64,000 bases of DNA, from the NCBI GenBank assembly GCA_009746045.1, contig RPFO01000026.1, positions 2,723,065 through 2,787,064 on the forward strand, written 5' to 3'. Under the pieces are notes generated by a model, which saw only the letters and a list, made by a program, of their open reading frames with translations, was not told the DNA's origin and ran no database searches. Origin of the DNA: Mesostigma viride. Lineage: Eukaryota > Streptophyta > Mesostigmatophyceae > Mesostigmatales > Mesostigmataceae. A program made the position numbers and the translations under genes. This document shows positions 30,053-43,450 of the stretch, in pieces (position 1 is the first letter of the stretch; the number at the start of each line of letters is the position of its first letter).

Positions 30053-32667
30053 TCATCTGATTCCTCCCCCCGGGTCCGCTTGACAGCAGGGGGGAAGAGG
30101 TAGAGGGGGGGGGGCTGAGTCCTGACACAGTGGACCCAGGGCTAGCTTAACATAATCGAGAGCCTCTTTCATCGACTCCCAATGGGTGGCCAAGCCTGTG
30201 GTGATCATGGCAAAGGTGTTACGATCAAGGTTAAGCTTCTCGAGCAGGGAATGAACAAGCCACTTGTGATCTAGCTTGCTAACCTCGGGGTGGGCTTTCA
30301 CTGCAAGTTCCCACTTCTTGATCTCTGCTACGTAGTTCTGAGTTTCTACCTTATAGGTTTTCACCCAGTTAAACGCAGAGTACATGTCAACAGTGGTGGG
30401 AGCAGAGTCAGCAGACAGCAGGTCATGCAAATCACGCAGAAAATTCTACCATGGCTCCCTATACCCTGTGTATCCTGCCACCTGGGGTACCTTCGCTGAT
30501 ATATGGACACCAAGTGCTGGATGGAGGGATTGGATTGGTGGAAGACATCACCCTGCATGAGTGCCCCAAACCAGTATTTGATATTCAGCTCCTCCCTAGC
30601 TAGCTTGAGAGAAAGGAGAAGCTGAGCACCCTGCTGCCTAGTGTACCCTTCTGGCAGCCCCCTCACCATAATCCTGTCAATTGGCCTGTGCTCGTTATAA
30701 ACTGGCCAATCCTGAGAGGGTGAAGAGGGAGAGGGAGAAGAAGACCTGCCTGGGGATGTAGCAGCATTGGCAGTGGTTGGGATGCTAGGTGAGACCTGTG
30801 AGAGCCTGCTACGCGTGGCTGGCTGCGCTGGGGTGTTAGGTGCCTGCACAACATGTGCTGCATGGTGAAGATGGTATGTCCATGCCCCCCTGCACACCCT
30901 GACTCTGTGCCTGCCTCTTGCGTGCCCTAGCTGCCTCCCATTGCTCGAAGGTAGGGGTGAGAGAAACATCACTATCCTCACTGCTAGATGAGCTTGACTG
31001 CTGCGCGTCCCCCCCCCGCTGGCTACCTGTCTGTACACGCAACCAAGTGGGGAGATACATACCTGCCTCCTCCATGCACACCCGGTGCAACGTCTGCACC
31101 ATCTCCACCATCGTGGCCAGATTCACCCTGATCTTCTTGCCTCGCAGCAAGGTCTGCAGGGCGGGAAGAAGTGCCTCGCACATCCTCCTGGTCATCGGCT
31201 CGATCGAGGGTTGATCGAGCAGATGATAGATGACCGCACACAACAAGCTGGCGTGTTCAGCCAACCTGCCGTCCAGCCTTTCGCTGGCCACCCCTTGGAT
31301 ACCCTGGGCGCAGCGCTGGACTGCGCGCCAAAGGGCTGGCTCACGGAGCGAGACGACGTCATCCCCAGGGATGCGTGCCTCGGCTGTCTCCATTACCACG
31401 TCCTCCTCCCCTGGGGGAGATGGACGATCCCTTGCCACAGCCTGGGCCGTGGCAGGTCCCTTGCCCCTGCCGGGGGCTTGGGACTGCGATGGGGGTGCCG
31501 AAGCACCCGCCTTCGCGGGGGGGTGGGTGTTGATGGCGTCGGTGTTGTCGGCTGATGCCGACGGTTCCGACTCAGCGGCGGGTGTGCCGTGGGGAGGCGG
31601 CTGGCGCTTGCCCTCCGCCCGCCTGGGAGTCGCTGCCGCTGTCGCTGTCGCTGTCACTGCCACCGCTGGGGTAGACGGGGCGCCCACCGGTGCTGCTGTC
31701 TTGGATGCCGCGGCCGGCAGGGTCGCTGCCGACGCCGGTGGCGACACAGTTGCAGCCGCCTGCTGCGACGCAGTCGACGTCGCTGCCGAACCAGGGGATG
31801 CCGTCGCAGGTCCCCAGCCAACTGGCACGACAGGTGGCATCCTTGGCAGCTCCTCTGCCGGCCTGGGTGGCTTGGCCATGCACCACCGTGGCCGCTGCCA
31901 CCTGGCGAGCCTCCGAATACATGTCTTGAGCAGGTACACCTTGTCTCACCGCCAAGTAGTACAGCCGGATCAGAATCGCAACCCAGGTGGACATGCGAAA
32001 AGCGGCGATGGACGTCCTCCAGGAGCTCCGACGCCACCGCCTGAACCACGAACTTGGTCAAGGCGATGCCGTCAGGGAGGGTACTCTGCTGGCGCAGACA
32101 CTAGCCGTCGAAAGGCAAAAAGTCTGGTACATTACGTACCGGGATCTTAAAGGGGATCTGGCCCCAACCGTTAACATAGACCTCACCTGCATCCTGGGAC
32201 GCAGGTGTCGGGTTCGCGCCGAGGCTAATGCCTGCCAGCGCCCTCCCGACAGAGGTGTTGCCGGACGATGACCTCGTCTGGCAGGAGGTCACCTCTCTCC
32301 TAGGAGAGGGTGAAGCCTCCCCCTCCTCCGAAGAGGAGGAATCCTCTTCCACCTGTCGCCCTGGGGCGGGTGGCATGAGGTTCGGGGCAACCTCGGACTC
32401 GTTGCGAGTCCCGGTGCCCCTGTTCCCCTGGGGGGCAGACGCCTCGGCAGCGACAGCTTCACGCTGCCGGCGAGGGGTGTCCGCCACCACCATGCGATAG
32501 GTGACATGGTCGTCACGCTGACGTGGTGGGGAACTGCGAGGAGAAGTTCTCCTCTGAGACGCCGTAAACGGCAGTCTCGCGGTGATGGGGGGCTTCCGGT
32601 TAGCAGGAGGCCGACCCCGACCGTTTCCTGCCCCATCCCGCTGGGCGCTGGGGGTTGGGGCGGACAT
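30053..32667 (-). pseudogene. A1 Gag region (several frames)
   Basis: Starts at an ATG at 32667 (MSAPTPSAQRDG), about 45 bp after the 5' LTR and probable primer-site region. Segments: 32667-32101 (basic, Ser-rich, with SSSSEEGEASPSP); 31939-30836 (Ala/Thr/Pro-rich, then a helical part around LLDQPSIEPMTRRMCEALLP); 31038-30361 (RPIDRIMVRGLPEGYTRQQG, IQHLVSIYQRRY); 30430-30053 (FNWVKTYKVETQNYVAEIKK). The last two align by eye with A2 segments LVFPGLPEGHTQDEARE, IQQLVQLYQKR and FQWIEAYKVNKRDYV, so they are the capsid-like core. Frameshifts break it. Confidence 0.65.
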
Positions 32668-32712
32668 TGTTGTTTTTCGCATCCGAATTCTTCGGCACCA
32701 TTTCACAATCCA

Positions 32713-33124
32713 AGTTAGATATAGAAAGACGTTGGAGACGTTGGGGGAACTCAGTGTGAGACTGTGATATGCAGTAACGCCAGGGATCGGGCGTTCCTTG
32801 TCATTTTTCACTCCATATGTGGGCACACCGGCATTATATGTCGTGACACATCACTCACACGAGTTCCCTAGGACAACTGGACTACGCTAAATTGTCCGCC
32901 ACGTGTCCAGGCTCTAGAGGCTTCTAGACCTGTAGCAACGTTACTACGCACAACGTCCACTAGGCTAGTTGCTAGCTACGTAACTTGCGTACACGTGTGT
33001 GCGTCGCGCCACAACCGGCGCTCGGCACTGTTATTCAGTCTCCGCCAGAATAACTCCGGTCACATTGTGTGTTCCCCCTGTGTGGCTCCGGCCACAAGTC
33101 AGCCTCGAGGTATCTCAGCTAACT
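32713..33124 (-). repeat. A1 5' LTR
   Basis: 412 bp, homologous throughout to 23649-24056. On the minus strand it ends CTAACT and is followed by TGGATTGTGAAATGG, a TGG-starting sequence in the place of a primer-binding site. I could not match it to a tRNA. Confidence 0.88.
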
Positions 33125-33684
<560 letters not shown>

Positions 33685-34030
33685 CACTAGGAACTCGGCT
33701 TTGAGAATGGGTGAGAAATGGTGAGAAAAAGGGTGAGAAAGGTGAGAAAAAGGGTGAGAAATGGGTGAGAATGGGTGAGAAAGGTGAGAAAATGGGGTGA
33801 GAATGGGGTGAGAATGGGTGAGAAAACACGTTTCTCACCCGGGTGAGATTGCCCCAAAAAGGTGAGAAAAGGAAAAAAACGTGAGAAAAATCTCAAAAAA
33901 CAGGAGGTGAGAAACGTGAGAAAAACAGGAGGTGAGAAACGTGAGAAACGTGAGAAACGTGAGATAAAACAGGACGTGAGAAAAGTGAGAAAAACAGGAC
34001 GTGAGAAAAGTGAGAAAACACAGCGCTGAG
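33685..34030. repeat. CACTA left end with GTGAGAAA subterminal repeats
   Basis: Terminal CACTAGGAACTC followed by about 30 copies of GTGAGAA/GTGAGAAA spaced irregularly. The other end carries the same motif in the opposite orientation, as expected for subterminal binding sites. Confidence 0.8.
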
Positions 34031-34839
34031 AAACACACCCATAATGCAATATGGTGGCAGCCACATGCACGCAGTGCCAGTAACAACCGCACTGTTCAAA
34101 ACAGCACGAACAATCAAAATCTTTTCATTATAATGTTAAAATAATAAATGTTTATAGCCGTCAAGAACCCATTAAATCATACTAGCTACTCAGCGGCGAA
34201 ATTCTGGAATTGTAACCATTGATCATTTAATGAATCATCTGTACAACACTGTTATGGCTTTATGACACATCCGTCATTGCCTTTCATCAAATACGATGAC
34301 AGGTGGTTAACAAATCTGGTCGCTTGCTAGGGCATCATGCTGACCGCTCCCATTTCATTCTCGTGGTGCCTGCATGAATCCAAGCAAACCGCGACACAAT
34401 ATGCAAGAGAAAAAAAAGATATCAGATCCTTGACATAGACATCACCATTCTACAAGGAAGAGCTCACCAGCACCTAACGGTCCAATCATGCAGCAAATGT
34501 GTAGAACACGATTTATGACCCAACACTCACTCTTATGGCAAAGCAGCCCATACACATGAATCACACCATGCGCCAGATGTCACACGAGCAATTAAGCCAC
34601 AACGTTGTCGTCGGATCAGAAAGCAACAAACGTGAAAACGCTAGCGGCCCAAATCTGAGATTCCGCGGAACACAGAAAATAAGAAAGCTCAGAAGCTACC
34701 AGAAGGGATCGAACATAGGACCTTTGGCATGATTTCGCGGCTGTGTGAGTCTCCTGATCCGAAGGCATCTCACTTTTTAACGTTTCGAAACAGCCAAACT
34801 GCGAAAAATCTCTTACCGGAGAGAGTTGCCAATATCAAG

Positions 34840-35050
34840 GAGACAACCAGCGCAGGCCAGAAATCGGGAGAATCCGGACCATGGGAGCTCGAGCCTGCCG
34901 TTATCTTGTCCGCGTTTTCGAGTCGTGCAGGATTATGAATATGAATGGAGATGGAAATGTGTAGCCTTGTGCATTGAAATTATGGCTGGCTGACGTGAAG
35001 AGCGACTACATGACCTAGACGGTGGGGCCGGAAACAGCTTGCTTGATTGT
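34840..35050. repeat. Repeat X, copy 2 (inverted)
   Basis: Reverse-complement match to about 20300-20534, including the ATTGAAATTATGGCTGGC segment. Its first ~40 bp, TATCAAGGAGACAACCAGCG onward, match the complement of 20534 downward. Confidence 0.65.
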
Positions 35051-36064
35051 GTTTCATCGTGGGCAACGAGTCCAACGACTACTTTCTCTGGGCGGCAAAC
35101 TGCGGCAAATTGAACGCAAACCTCATCATGAAATCTTGACCGTCGAAACGTAACGATCCGACGACTTATGCAGTATGCCGCGTAATTTTCTGTTGCGGGA
35201 GAGCCGTTGGGCCGCTTCCCGACGCGGGCGACCAGTGGTTTGCATTAAGTTAACTTACCTGAAGTTCTCCGACAGAAGTGACCCAAGCCGCATGATGGCA
35301 CTCATCGACGGCCTCAGTCTATTGACGCGTCGGCCCGATTTTGGCGGCACCCAATTTGACACCAACGGCACCTACCGACAAAGGGCATACGTACGTTTGA
35401 CGCGCACCACGACCTTCGAGCTCTGCTATGGCGGTGGTGCCGTGGGGCCCGCATCAGACTGCGGGCCCTTATCTGCTATGGCGGTGCTGCCGTTGGGCCC
35501 GCATCAGAATTCAGGCCCTTTATGCAGGCGGGCCCTTAATGCATGTTACTTTTTTATTCTTCTGCATACAAATCTGAAGCAATGAGGTCACTACAATACG
35601 GTTCCTAGGAGACGCGAAATGAGTGAGAATGTTACCCGAGCGGTAACGAGGATTCGCACCGTTGATTTAACACATGTTTCTTTTCTTTGCGCCATTTGGC
35701 GAGCATCGACTGGACCTGAACCTAGCGGGGGGAATCATGCGGGGGGATCTTGCGGGGGAATCTTGCGGGGGAAAATTCCGAACGTGACTTTAGCAAAGTC
35801 CTACTACATTTTGCTTGGGTACACGGTACTACAGTTTCGTCACTGAAAATTTTCTCTAGTTGCGTTGGTGTTTCGTACGTTCCGCTGAAATTTTTGCGTT
35901 CAGTGCCCAGATCACAATTTGATCCGGGCGCAAAATGATTGGCTTTACGGTACGAACCAAAAACGAAATTTTAGTATCTAAGTTCCGCATCGCTTTCTGA
36001 ATTTGCCCCGGAAGCCCGGGGGCACTTTCCCCGCTGAAAAAGGTGTCGGCGGAAGCGTATTGTA

Positions 36065-36385
36065 GTGGTCGTGTCCTCCGGATTTTTGCATTTGCACCGT
36101 GTGCAGTTCTTAAACGTTTGGAAACATGCATGATGGCATGTGGCTAACGTAATGACTGACTAGCTAGACCGTTTCAGTGGTTTTTCATTTGCGGGTTTTT
36201 CGTCGTAAATGGTGGGAAAGCGACCCCAGCAATGGTTCTCACCACTAGACAATCCCGGCCAGTGAAGCTCGAAAAACACGCCCTGATCAAGCAAGCTGTT
36301 TCCGGCCCCACTGTATAGGTCATCTTACAGTCGCTCTTTGCGTAAGCCAGCCATAATTTCAATGAACAAGGCTACACATTTGCAT
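36065..36385. repeat. Repeat X, copy 3
   Basis: Same orientation as 20098-20415. Forms an inverted pair with copy 2 over about 100 bp (34955-35050 against 36285-36380), so the CACTA interior can fold back on itself. Confidence 0.65.
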
Positions 36386-36666
36386 ACTCTTTTCTTGGTT
36401 ATCGGTGTGCCTTTGTTTGGATGCAGGGGGGATCGCTGTGCTGACACAACGCGGCAAGGGATTTGCTGGTAGAAGATGCCCTTCCCATGGCTGATTACAG
36501 CGACCCTGTGAATGGCGACGAGGCCTACTGGTGAGCCTTGTTTTTTGCAAATGCTACTTACGCCGTCTGCTTTGGTTATTTTAATTCAGTCCAGTTGAAA
36601 GGCGCTTTGGGATTAGCCAATCCTGTTTTACTGTCACAAAGCCAGCCCTAGTAATTAATATCTAGT

Positions 36667-37227
36667 TTGTTTGGTTTTACCCATCCGGGTGCCATGATCT
36701 TGCCGCCAGTAAAAGCGTCCTGTGTTATATCTGTTCTACTTTTTTTAATAACCAATACTTGCAATAATAATACTCTTTGCTGGGTTATCGGTGTGCGTTT
36801 GTTTGAATGCAGGCGAGATCGCTGTGCTGACACAACGTTCAACGCGATTGCATGGGCATCATTAAACCTGACGCCGCTTGTGCCGCAAGGCATTGTAGCG
36901 GCGTGTGGGGGCGTGAAGCGCTACGCGGATTCTTTCCACAAAGTCAGGATACATGGGTTCAACTACCGCACGGAGGCTGCTCCTACGGATGCTGGACCTA
37001 GCCAGCCCACCGTTGTAATTGAGGAGGTCCCTATGGCAAAGAGGGCCAGTGGAAGGCAGCGTAAAGCTGTGAACTATTGCGACACTAGTGGGGATGACAC
37101 TATGTCATCAGAAGAATTGTTGATGCAAGCAACCCCTCGGACAGCAGTTCTGAAGAAGATGACTTTTGATATAATGGGCATGACAGCACTGTTTATATGG
37201 AATGATGTGCTGTTTTATATTGTATGA
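36667..37227 (+). CDS. CACTA-encoded ORF, possible 3' exon, function unknown
   Basis: A 186-codon ORF. The last ~115 codons look coding (VKRYADSFHKVRIHGFNYRT; a basic RASGRQRKAVNY segment followed by an acidic SGDDTMSSEE stretch). A pyrimidine/CAG stretch, ttgtttgaatgCAG at 36799-36812, directly before GCGAGATCGCTGTGCTGAC looks like an intron acceptor. The same acceptor and exon start occur, diverged, at 36412-36450, as if the exon were duplicated. If spliced, coding would begin near 36813, not at the ATG. It is followed by aatgaaataaagc (37283) as a possible poly(A) signal. I do not recognise the family. Confidence 0.4.
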   Translation: MFGFTHPGAMILPPVKASCVISVLLFLITNTCNNNTLCWVIGVRLFECRRDRCADTTFNAIAWASLNLTPLVPQGIVAACGGVKRYADSFHKVRIHGFNYRTEAAPTDAGPSQPTVVIEEVPMAKRASGRQRKAVNYCDTSGDDTMSSEELLMQATPRTAVLKKMTFDIMGMTALFIWNDVLFYIV

Positions 37228-37382
37228 TAACCCCATAATGCACCTTAGTGGTGTTGAGTTTTTTTTCACGTCAAGAACTTAATGAAATAAAGCTCATGAT
37301 TTTTCTCGTGTTACACTCTTGGTGAGAAATTTCTCACCATGTTGACTTGTGATTTTTCTCGTGTTATACTCTTGGTGAGAAA

Positions 37383-38095
37383 TGTAACAAGCAAAATTGA
37401 CTTTGTTGTTACATCCTTTGTTTTGTGAATGTTTGACTTTTATTCGAGGACTTTTGGATCAGTATTGGGAAAGTTATGAGGTTTCCAAGAAGGCGGTACT
37501 TGAAACTTGTACTTTGTCAGCCGACTGTTAGAAGCCCTTATTGGTCGTGGCCTGATCCACGTGGGGTTATAGTTTGTTGGTCGGTACTACCAAGTCTAAA
37601 ATGTTCCTTTGGGACTTTGGTGCTTACTACAGATTCAGGATCTCATGTACAGATTCTGCCAGGCTGTTGGCGTTGTTGTTCTGTTTTGTGTGACTAGGAT
37701 GGATACGAGGATCTTGTTTAGAATTCCATGATTTTGATTGGTTCTCTTTGAGGCTAAGGTTGAGGCATGCTCGACAAGCACGTCGATATCAAGGACGTGG
37801 GGTCGCCATTGTTGCAACGTTGGTTTTGATTCATCATGGTATAAAAAAGCTTGTCTTTGTTGTCCATTCATAAGAGCCCCTTGGCTATAGACGTCCTTCA
37901 GTTCCACAGAGGTCGTCTATACACGAGCTTGTCTTTGTGTCTACAAGGGGTTGTGATTCCCTAAATCACGTGCTGTGGAATTTCCATCTCAACGTTGCTC
38001 GGATACTTGAAGTTCTGCAACTCAGAAAGCAACCCAGGTAAAAGATCTTTCATATTGGACTGTGGATGATGCTGATGATCATTTTTAGTCGTTAC
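37383..38095 (+). repeat. G2 5' LTR
   Basis: 713 bp, TG...CA termini with 6-bp inverted repeat TGTAAC/GTTACA. TATAAAA at 37840 is a candidate TATA box. It lies directly after the AGAAA duplication within the CACTA right subterminal region. Confidence 0.88.
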
Positions 38096-38113
38096 ATTGG
38101 TATCGGAGGATCT
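38096..38113 (+). other. G2 primer-binding site
   Basis: TTGGTATCGGAGGATCTC follows the LTR. It is close to the complement of the 3' end of initiator methionine tRNA used by many LTR retrotransposons (TGGTATCAGAGC), with one clear change, A to G. Confidence 0.65.
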
Positions 38114-38323
38114 CTACTTTGGTGTTTCTCTTGAAGTCGTAACCTTCCGGGTAGTACAACGTTGATCAGATGTCTGTCATCCGAGAAGATTCATAGAGTT
38201 GCGGAAAACTTACGGTGTTACAGACTGAGACACATCCTGATGTGACTGTCTTGCTCTGTAACACTAGAAGTCAGCCGTAACCGTTGTCTCTACTAGGCAG
38301 ACGATCGCGACTCCATGTGGTAG

Positions 38324-41300
38324 TATGAGTAGTTCGAAGACACAATCACCTTTACCCCCTACTAATCAAGGTTTGGCGACCCGTCATCATCTCTGGAACC
38401 CATTGCTAGGGAAGGTGCTGAGACAACTACTCATACTCCACGGCGTCAACTTAATTTCAATCGTACTTCTATGACTGAAGTGAGGCGGGTTACACAATCA
38501 CCTTCATCCCTACGGAACCAGGTGTGGGCGACTTCTTCTCCTTCACCTCTCCCTAGAAAAGGGTGTTGCATAAGCCATTATTAACGCACCACTAAGTCAC
38601 CGTCCCTTTCTTTAAATTCGTGCAATATTTCATTGACAAGCGTCCTTACTTACGGGCTTTCGGCTGGCTGGCCGCATCGTGCTGAAGTCCGACCACCGCC
38701 CTGTCTGTCGTGGCTGCTGACGCCGCAGTCTCTGCCTAGCTCCAAACATCTTTATATATTGGCATTACGCAAGTGTTGCTACGTTTCGAGCAGGGCAATG
38801 CGGAGTGTTGGGCCAGTAGCTCAGCAGGTCCGGCTCCAGAATCCTGCTAGGAGCTGTCTTTTTTCCCTGCAGGCTCTGTTTTCGGCCAGGCTGACATGGC
38901 GCTACGGGTTATGGCTGAGCCGACGCACTGTTGCTGCCGACGGCACCTATCACCCGGTTTCCGGGTTGCGGCTGCACGCACGACCACCACCGCGACCGCC
39001 TGACGACGTCGCCGTCTAAGGTTGTTTTTTTTCCCGGTGCTGCTTTTCTTTGACGACATTTTTACGGTGTGGCTCAGGTTACACCTCGTGTCTTTTGAGG
39101 GTGGCTCCGGATGAGCGGACAGTAGGGATTCATGGCTGCCTTTTTACGCAAGGTTCCTTTTGCACTCACTTGACAATCTTTCAGGATCCTTTTCTTCGGT
39201 GCATGGGCAGCCTACCCTTGCTGTTTAAGGACTGTGGCACGTCCTTAATTCACGCGTCGCCAAACATTTGTTTCAGTTGTGGGGGAAACTCTTCCTTTTC
39301 TTGTTGAGCATCATGACAGTGGAGGCGTTCTAGGTTGAGCTTTGGTTCCTCCCACGTGTATGGTGGTTTGGTTTTGGTGGGGAGGAGAACAACGGCATTT
39401 GTGTTGTTCCCACTATCATCATGGTACTATGGGTAGGGCGAGCTCCCTAGGAGTTGTCCAGATTGGTGGCAGCTACGTCTGGTTACCCTGAGCAATTTTT
39501 TGCGGGGGAGTGGACATCCTGGATGTCTGCAATGTAATTTCCAGACGGCATCACACATGCCAGGGCAGAACAACAGCATTTACGGGGTTTCCACTATCAT
39601 ACTTGGACAGCTGTGTCTAGTTACCCTGAGAAAATTTCTGCGGGGGAGTGGATATCCCAGGTCTGCCAAAGGGTGCCAGATGCTATCATGGAGGCATATG
39701 GCATGGTAGATGCCACCACATCAGGGGACATCGGGATACCTGCAGTGGGTTGTCCCCTAGAGGGTATCACACGTGCACCCATGAGTTGCCAGGTGTCTCT
39801 TGCATGGGTTGCCCACTTGCTAGACGGTGTCCTTTGACACATGTTCCCAGAGGGGGTGGACCACTTGCTTGACAACGTCCCTTTACAAGTGGGGTGTGGG
39901 TCACTTGCCAGTTGGGGCCCTTACCTGCGCCAGACCATTGTGACCACGCATTTACTTCTCCCAGGACATGATGGTTACCACTGCTTGTTGGCAGATGGTC
40001 CCTGTTGGGCCTAGGAGGTGCACTAGGACAGCAAGTATGGACACCAGGGCTGCTGTCATAGTTCTTATCTGTGAATATATCTGATATAGTTCTCAGATCA
40101 GAATTTTTGACACTGGTCAAGGCGTTTTTAGGCCCATTTTTTCGACTTTTGGGCAATTCTGCTGGCTGTTGGACCACCTCAGGCCCTTGTGCTCCTCCGG
40201 CTTAGGAGTTCTGGCTACCTGGCACTTGGTAGTAGCCCTGTTCGAGTCTGCTATCTTAATAGGTTGGCAGTCTGTGGCTTGCCTACTAGGCAGTTTTTCT
40301 GAGTGCCATAGTGAAGAGTGCTGGCTCCTTCCTGCAGCCTGATTGACGTTTAGTCCGGGCAGTTGACAGTATGTGGTCCTTCTTCCAAGCAGCTTCTGGA
40401 GCCAGGCTCATTGGTGTCCGTCCCAGGCCTCCTTAAAGCAGCTTAGTCACTTCCCCATAGCGTGATCGGCGCAAGCAGCTACTAGTCTTGGTTGTCCAGT
40501 AAGGCAACAGCTGTGTTGGATACCCACATGTGGGGGTGGTCCAACGCTGATTGGGCGTGGTGGCAGTAGCCTATTGGGGGCTTGAGGCCAGTGGGGGATT
40601 GGGAACATGTCTCTGGCGGGCATGGTGCATGGAGGCTACGTTGGAGAGTACCCTGGTAGTGGACTAGTGCTGTTGGTGGCAACTGCAAGCACTCATGGTG
40701 ACGAGTGCCAGCACTCCTGGTGGCGACTACCAGCACTCATGGTGGGGCCTGCAAGCACTGCATGGTGGCCGCTGGCGACTCTGGTGACTTGGGGACGCCC
40801 AAGTGACGCGTATCTGTAATGCTGGTGCCTGCTCCTGACGCTGTGTTGGATCCTGCCTGCTGGTGGACATCAAGCCAGCTGTGTGCAGATGAGTAACCTC
40901 CTACCCTTGCTTTGCCCTGCTATGGACTTATCCTTGCTTGCATGGTGCCAGGATGGCTTGTTGTCTTGATAGTACACCATCCGCCCTTGAGCTGATTGCT
41001 TGCATAGCATGATGGTTGTATGAATGGGACTGCTTGCACGGGGGGTCTGGCATCATGTTTGCATGGGTAGGATGTCCTTGTAGGTTGGATGATGGGCGGG
41101 ATCAACGGAGCTACAACTGTGGGGCCGGCTGGAATCTTTGGCATGACAGTGATGACAATGGTGCCCACTCCGTTGACTCTTAATTGAGGAGTTGGACTAC
41201 TTGGTGCTGGGCGGGGGCTCACATGAGCTTAGAGGTGTGGGTTAGTTGGGGGACCCATTCAGCCCTCTACCACCCTTACAACCTGCCTCATGTGCATCAG

Positions 41301-43450
41301 TATCCGTGGTACACTGACATTAATACCATTTGGCAGTCTACGTGGTCCACGGACATGGATACTACTTTCCATGCTTTGACTAGGGGGACATGGTTCAGTC
41401 TACTTGCTAGGGCCCTGCCAAGCTGAGGGTGTATCTGTTTGATGACTGATGGCCTCATCCAGCATACCCTTACGCTGCCCTACTTGTGCAACCTTGTCTT
41501 GGGCTCCTTCGATCCTAATGCCCACATTACCTTGCATGGTAGTGCCACCTGGATGGATGCGGGGAGTGATGTTGTTGCTGGGGCCCTGCCAAGCTTGGGC
41601 ACATCAGTTGGCTGATTGGTGATTGCTTTCAGTCTGCTCTCAAGCTGCCTTGTATGCAACTCTGTCTTGGATGCTGTAGTTCCCACCCCATCTTTAGTCA
41701 TGAGGTGCATAGGACGTCTTAATAGAGCGACCCTGCAGGCCACCAGTGGTTTAGTGGGCTGAGAGACTTGCCTCCCCCACCCTTCTCTGGTTGGCTGGGC
41801 CTCTGTCTTCATGCGTATCCCATGGCGTTTGTTCCTGCTAGGTCATGCTGTCAATCTTGGGAAGCTGATACCAGGATTATTACAGCTTATTCTACGCAGA
41901 GGGGTGGAATTATTAGGCATGCTGGTAGTCTCCAGTTTACCAGTTATGCTGAGGGGGATTTGTGTGGGGAGCAGGGCGTGCAGGGGATTGGGCTGCACCT
42001 AACCCTTGCATGGGGGTAGCGTGTGCTACGATTTACAAGTTGGGGCATACCGTTCATAATGCTGGTGAGGCATTACTGATCTTCTGCTATCCCTCTCAAG
42101 GCTGTGGATGGTTTTCCCAGGCATCTTATGGAGAAATAGTGTGCCTTGTGATTATCATAGGCCACTGGCTATGGGTTTGAGTGTACTAGCTACTAAGGAG
42201 ATGTGGCTTTACCTCACTCTCACTCCTTTGGTGCGACTGGAGGGGGGGAATTTTGTTCTGGTGGGGAGGAGATCTGTGAGGATCATAGCGTGGATTCACC
42301 CTGGGATTTCAGTTCATCCTGTCGGGCTCACCTCATAGATCCCTGACTATGTGGTATCCTGGTTTCGCTGGCCATCGGTGGGCTATTTTGGCTGTGCTTT
42401 GTGGCACCTCCCCAACCTGCTGACGGGTACCCACTGGTGACAACCCTGTCCACGGCCTCTCTTCATCATGGGTGTACTTCTGAGATACCCTTGCTCTTCC
42501 TGAGGCGACCCTGTTGGCGACGTCTTCCTGCTGGATTGCTCCTGCCTCTTGGTGACTGCACTTCCACCTGGGGCGCTGTTGACGTTTCCTCGTTCCAGTT
42601 TGCGTGGACTGACGGGTGTCAGCAGGCCTTGGACTTGCTGCAGCAGAAGCTCACGCCAGCCCCTGTGTTAGGATTGAGCATTCTTGGAATCCACCCAGCC
42701 TGCTATGACCTGTTGGTGATCTGAGGGAGGTCCCCAGTTGGGATGGATTGGGGATTTATTATGGCTCGGTTACCTGCCACTCTGTTGTGGTGATACAGCA
42801 TCTGTCCCTGACTACCTCTTCCCTTGAGAAGGGCTGGAATCTTTGGGTGTGCTGTGGTGACTAGCTTTGATGAGCCTTGGACCCTGGCAGCCCAGTTAGT
42901 TATGGGGGTTGGCTGTATAGAGGGTTAGCCTTGCTACATGACACTCTGCTTCCTGCCCTGATCAAGCAGTGAGAGTTGTCAGTATTTCGTGGCATGGATC
43001 CCTGTGGATGACCCGTTATCCCTGGGAATGTCAGGCTTGTCTTTCACCCGTGGACTCTAGCTGAGGGAGGGTGGTGTCCCAGAACATGGAGTGGCCTCGC
43101 CTTGTTTGGCTTAGGTGCCTTGATCCTGTTTACTCCTTCTTGGATTCATGTGGACTCATTGAATCCGACGGGGATCTGAGTTGAGTGGGATGGACTCTGG
43201 TGGGAGTTTGGTTGGACTAAGCTGAGATGACATCCAGATTTTGGTGACCAGTTTCTGAGGATGGTTGAGGGGATCTGAGCTTGGATGGCACATGGAGAGT
43301 GACTTCTGTGTTGTACCCTCGACATATGGAGTGGTTCACCTAGGGCTTGATTCCTGGTATGATTAAGACACGTGGTCATGTTCTGCATGCACGTCTTCGT
43401 GTACCAGACCAATAGTATATACCTGGAGGTTTCTACCTTGGTGCTGCTGA
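38324..43450 (+). pseudogene. G2 degenerate interior with gypsy RNase H relic
   Basis: An ATG at 38324 (MSSSKTQSPLPP) begins a short gag-like Ser/Pro-rich start; in the next frame TPRRQLNFNRTSMTEVRR continues it. No long frame follows. Near 42590-42690 one frame reads SSFQFAWTDGCQQALDLLQQ then KLTPAPVLG, the F-x-W-T-x-x-C-Q-x-A-F-x-x-L-K block at the Ty3/gypsy RT/RNase H junction. The rest has no motif I can defend. Confidence 0.55.

Larger units (their letters stand above)
23649..33124 (-). mobile_element. A1: copia-like LTR retrotransposon, subfamily A, complete ends
   Basis: A 9.5-kb element on the minus strand with LTRs at 32713-33124 (5') and 23649-24056 (3') and the duplication CATGC (23644-23648 and 33125-33129) inside a CATGCC array. 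LTR ends are AGTTAG and CTAACT. The interior encodes gag (several frames), then zinc knuckle, integrase and protease-like in one long ORF, then RT and RNase H. It carries a LINE insertion (25588-26440) and a ~53-bp foldback insertion in RT. The LTRs differ by a handful of substitutions and one 4-bp indel. Confidence 0.9.
34031..36666. other. CACTA interior without recognised gene
   Basis: Contains two partial copies of repeat X in opposite orientation (34840-35050 and 36065-36385), a tandem duplication of a ~48-bp unit at about 35424-35520 (ctgctatggcggtg...gggcccgcatcag), and a GCGGGGGAATCTT tandem at about 35727-35780. ORFs up to 136 codons (35175-35585) have no motif I recognise. Decayed transposase exons could lie here. 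Confidence 0.45.

Noticed and set aside
34840-36385. Repeat X arms as terminal inverted repeats of a separate transposon
   Set aside because: The arms differ in extent and no target duplication is visible at their outer edges.
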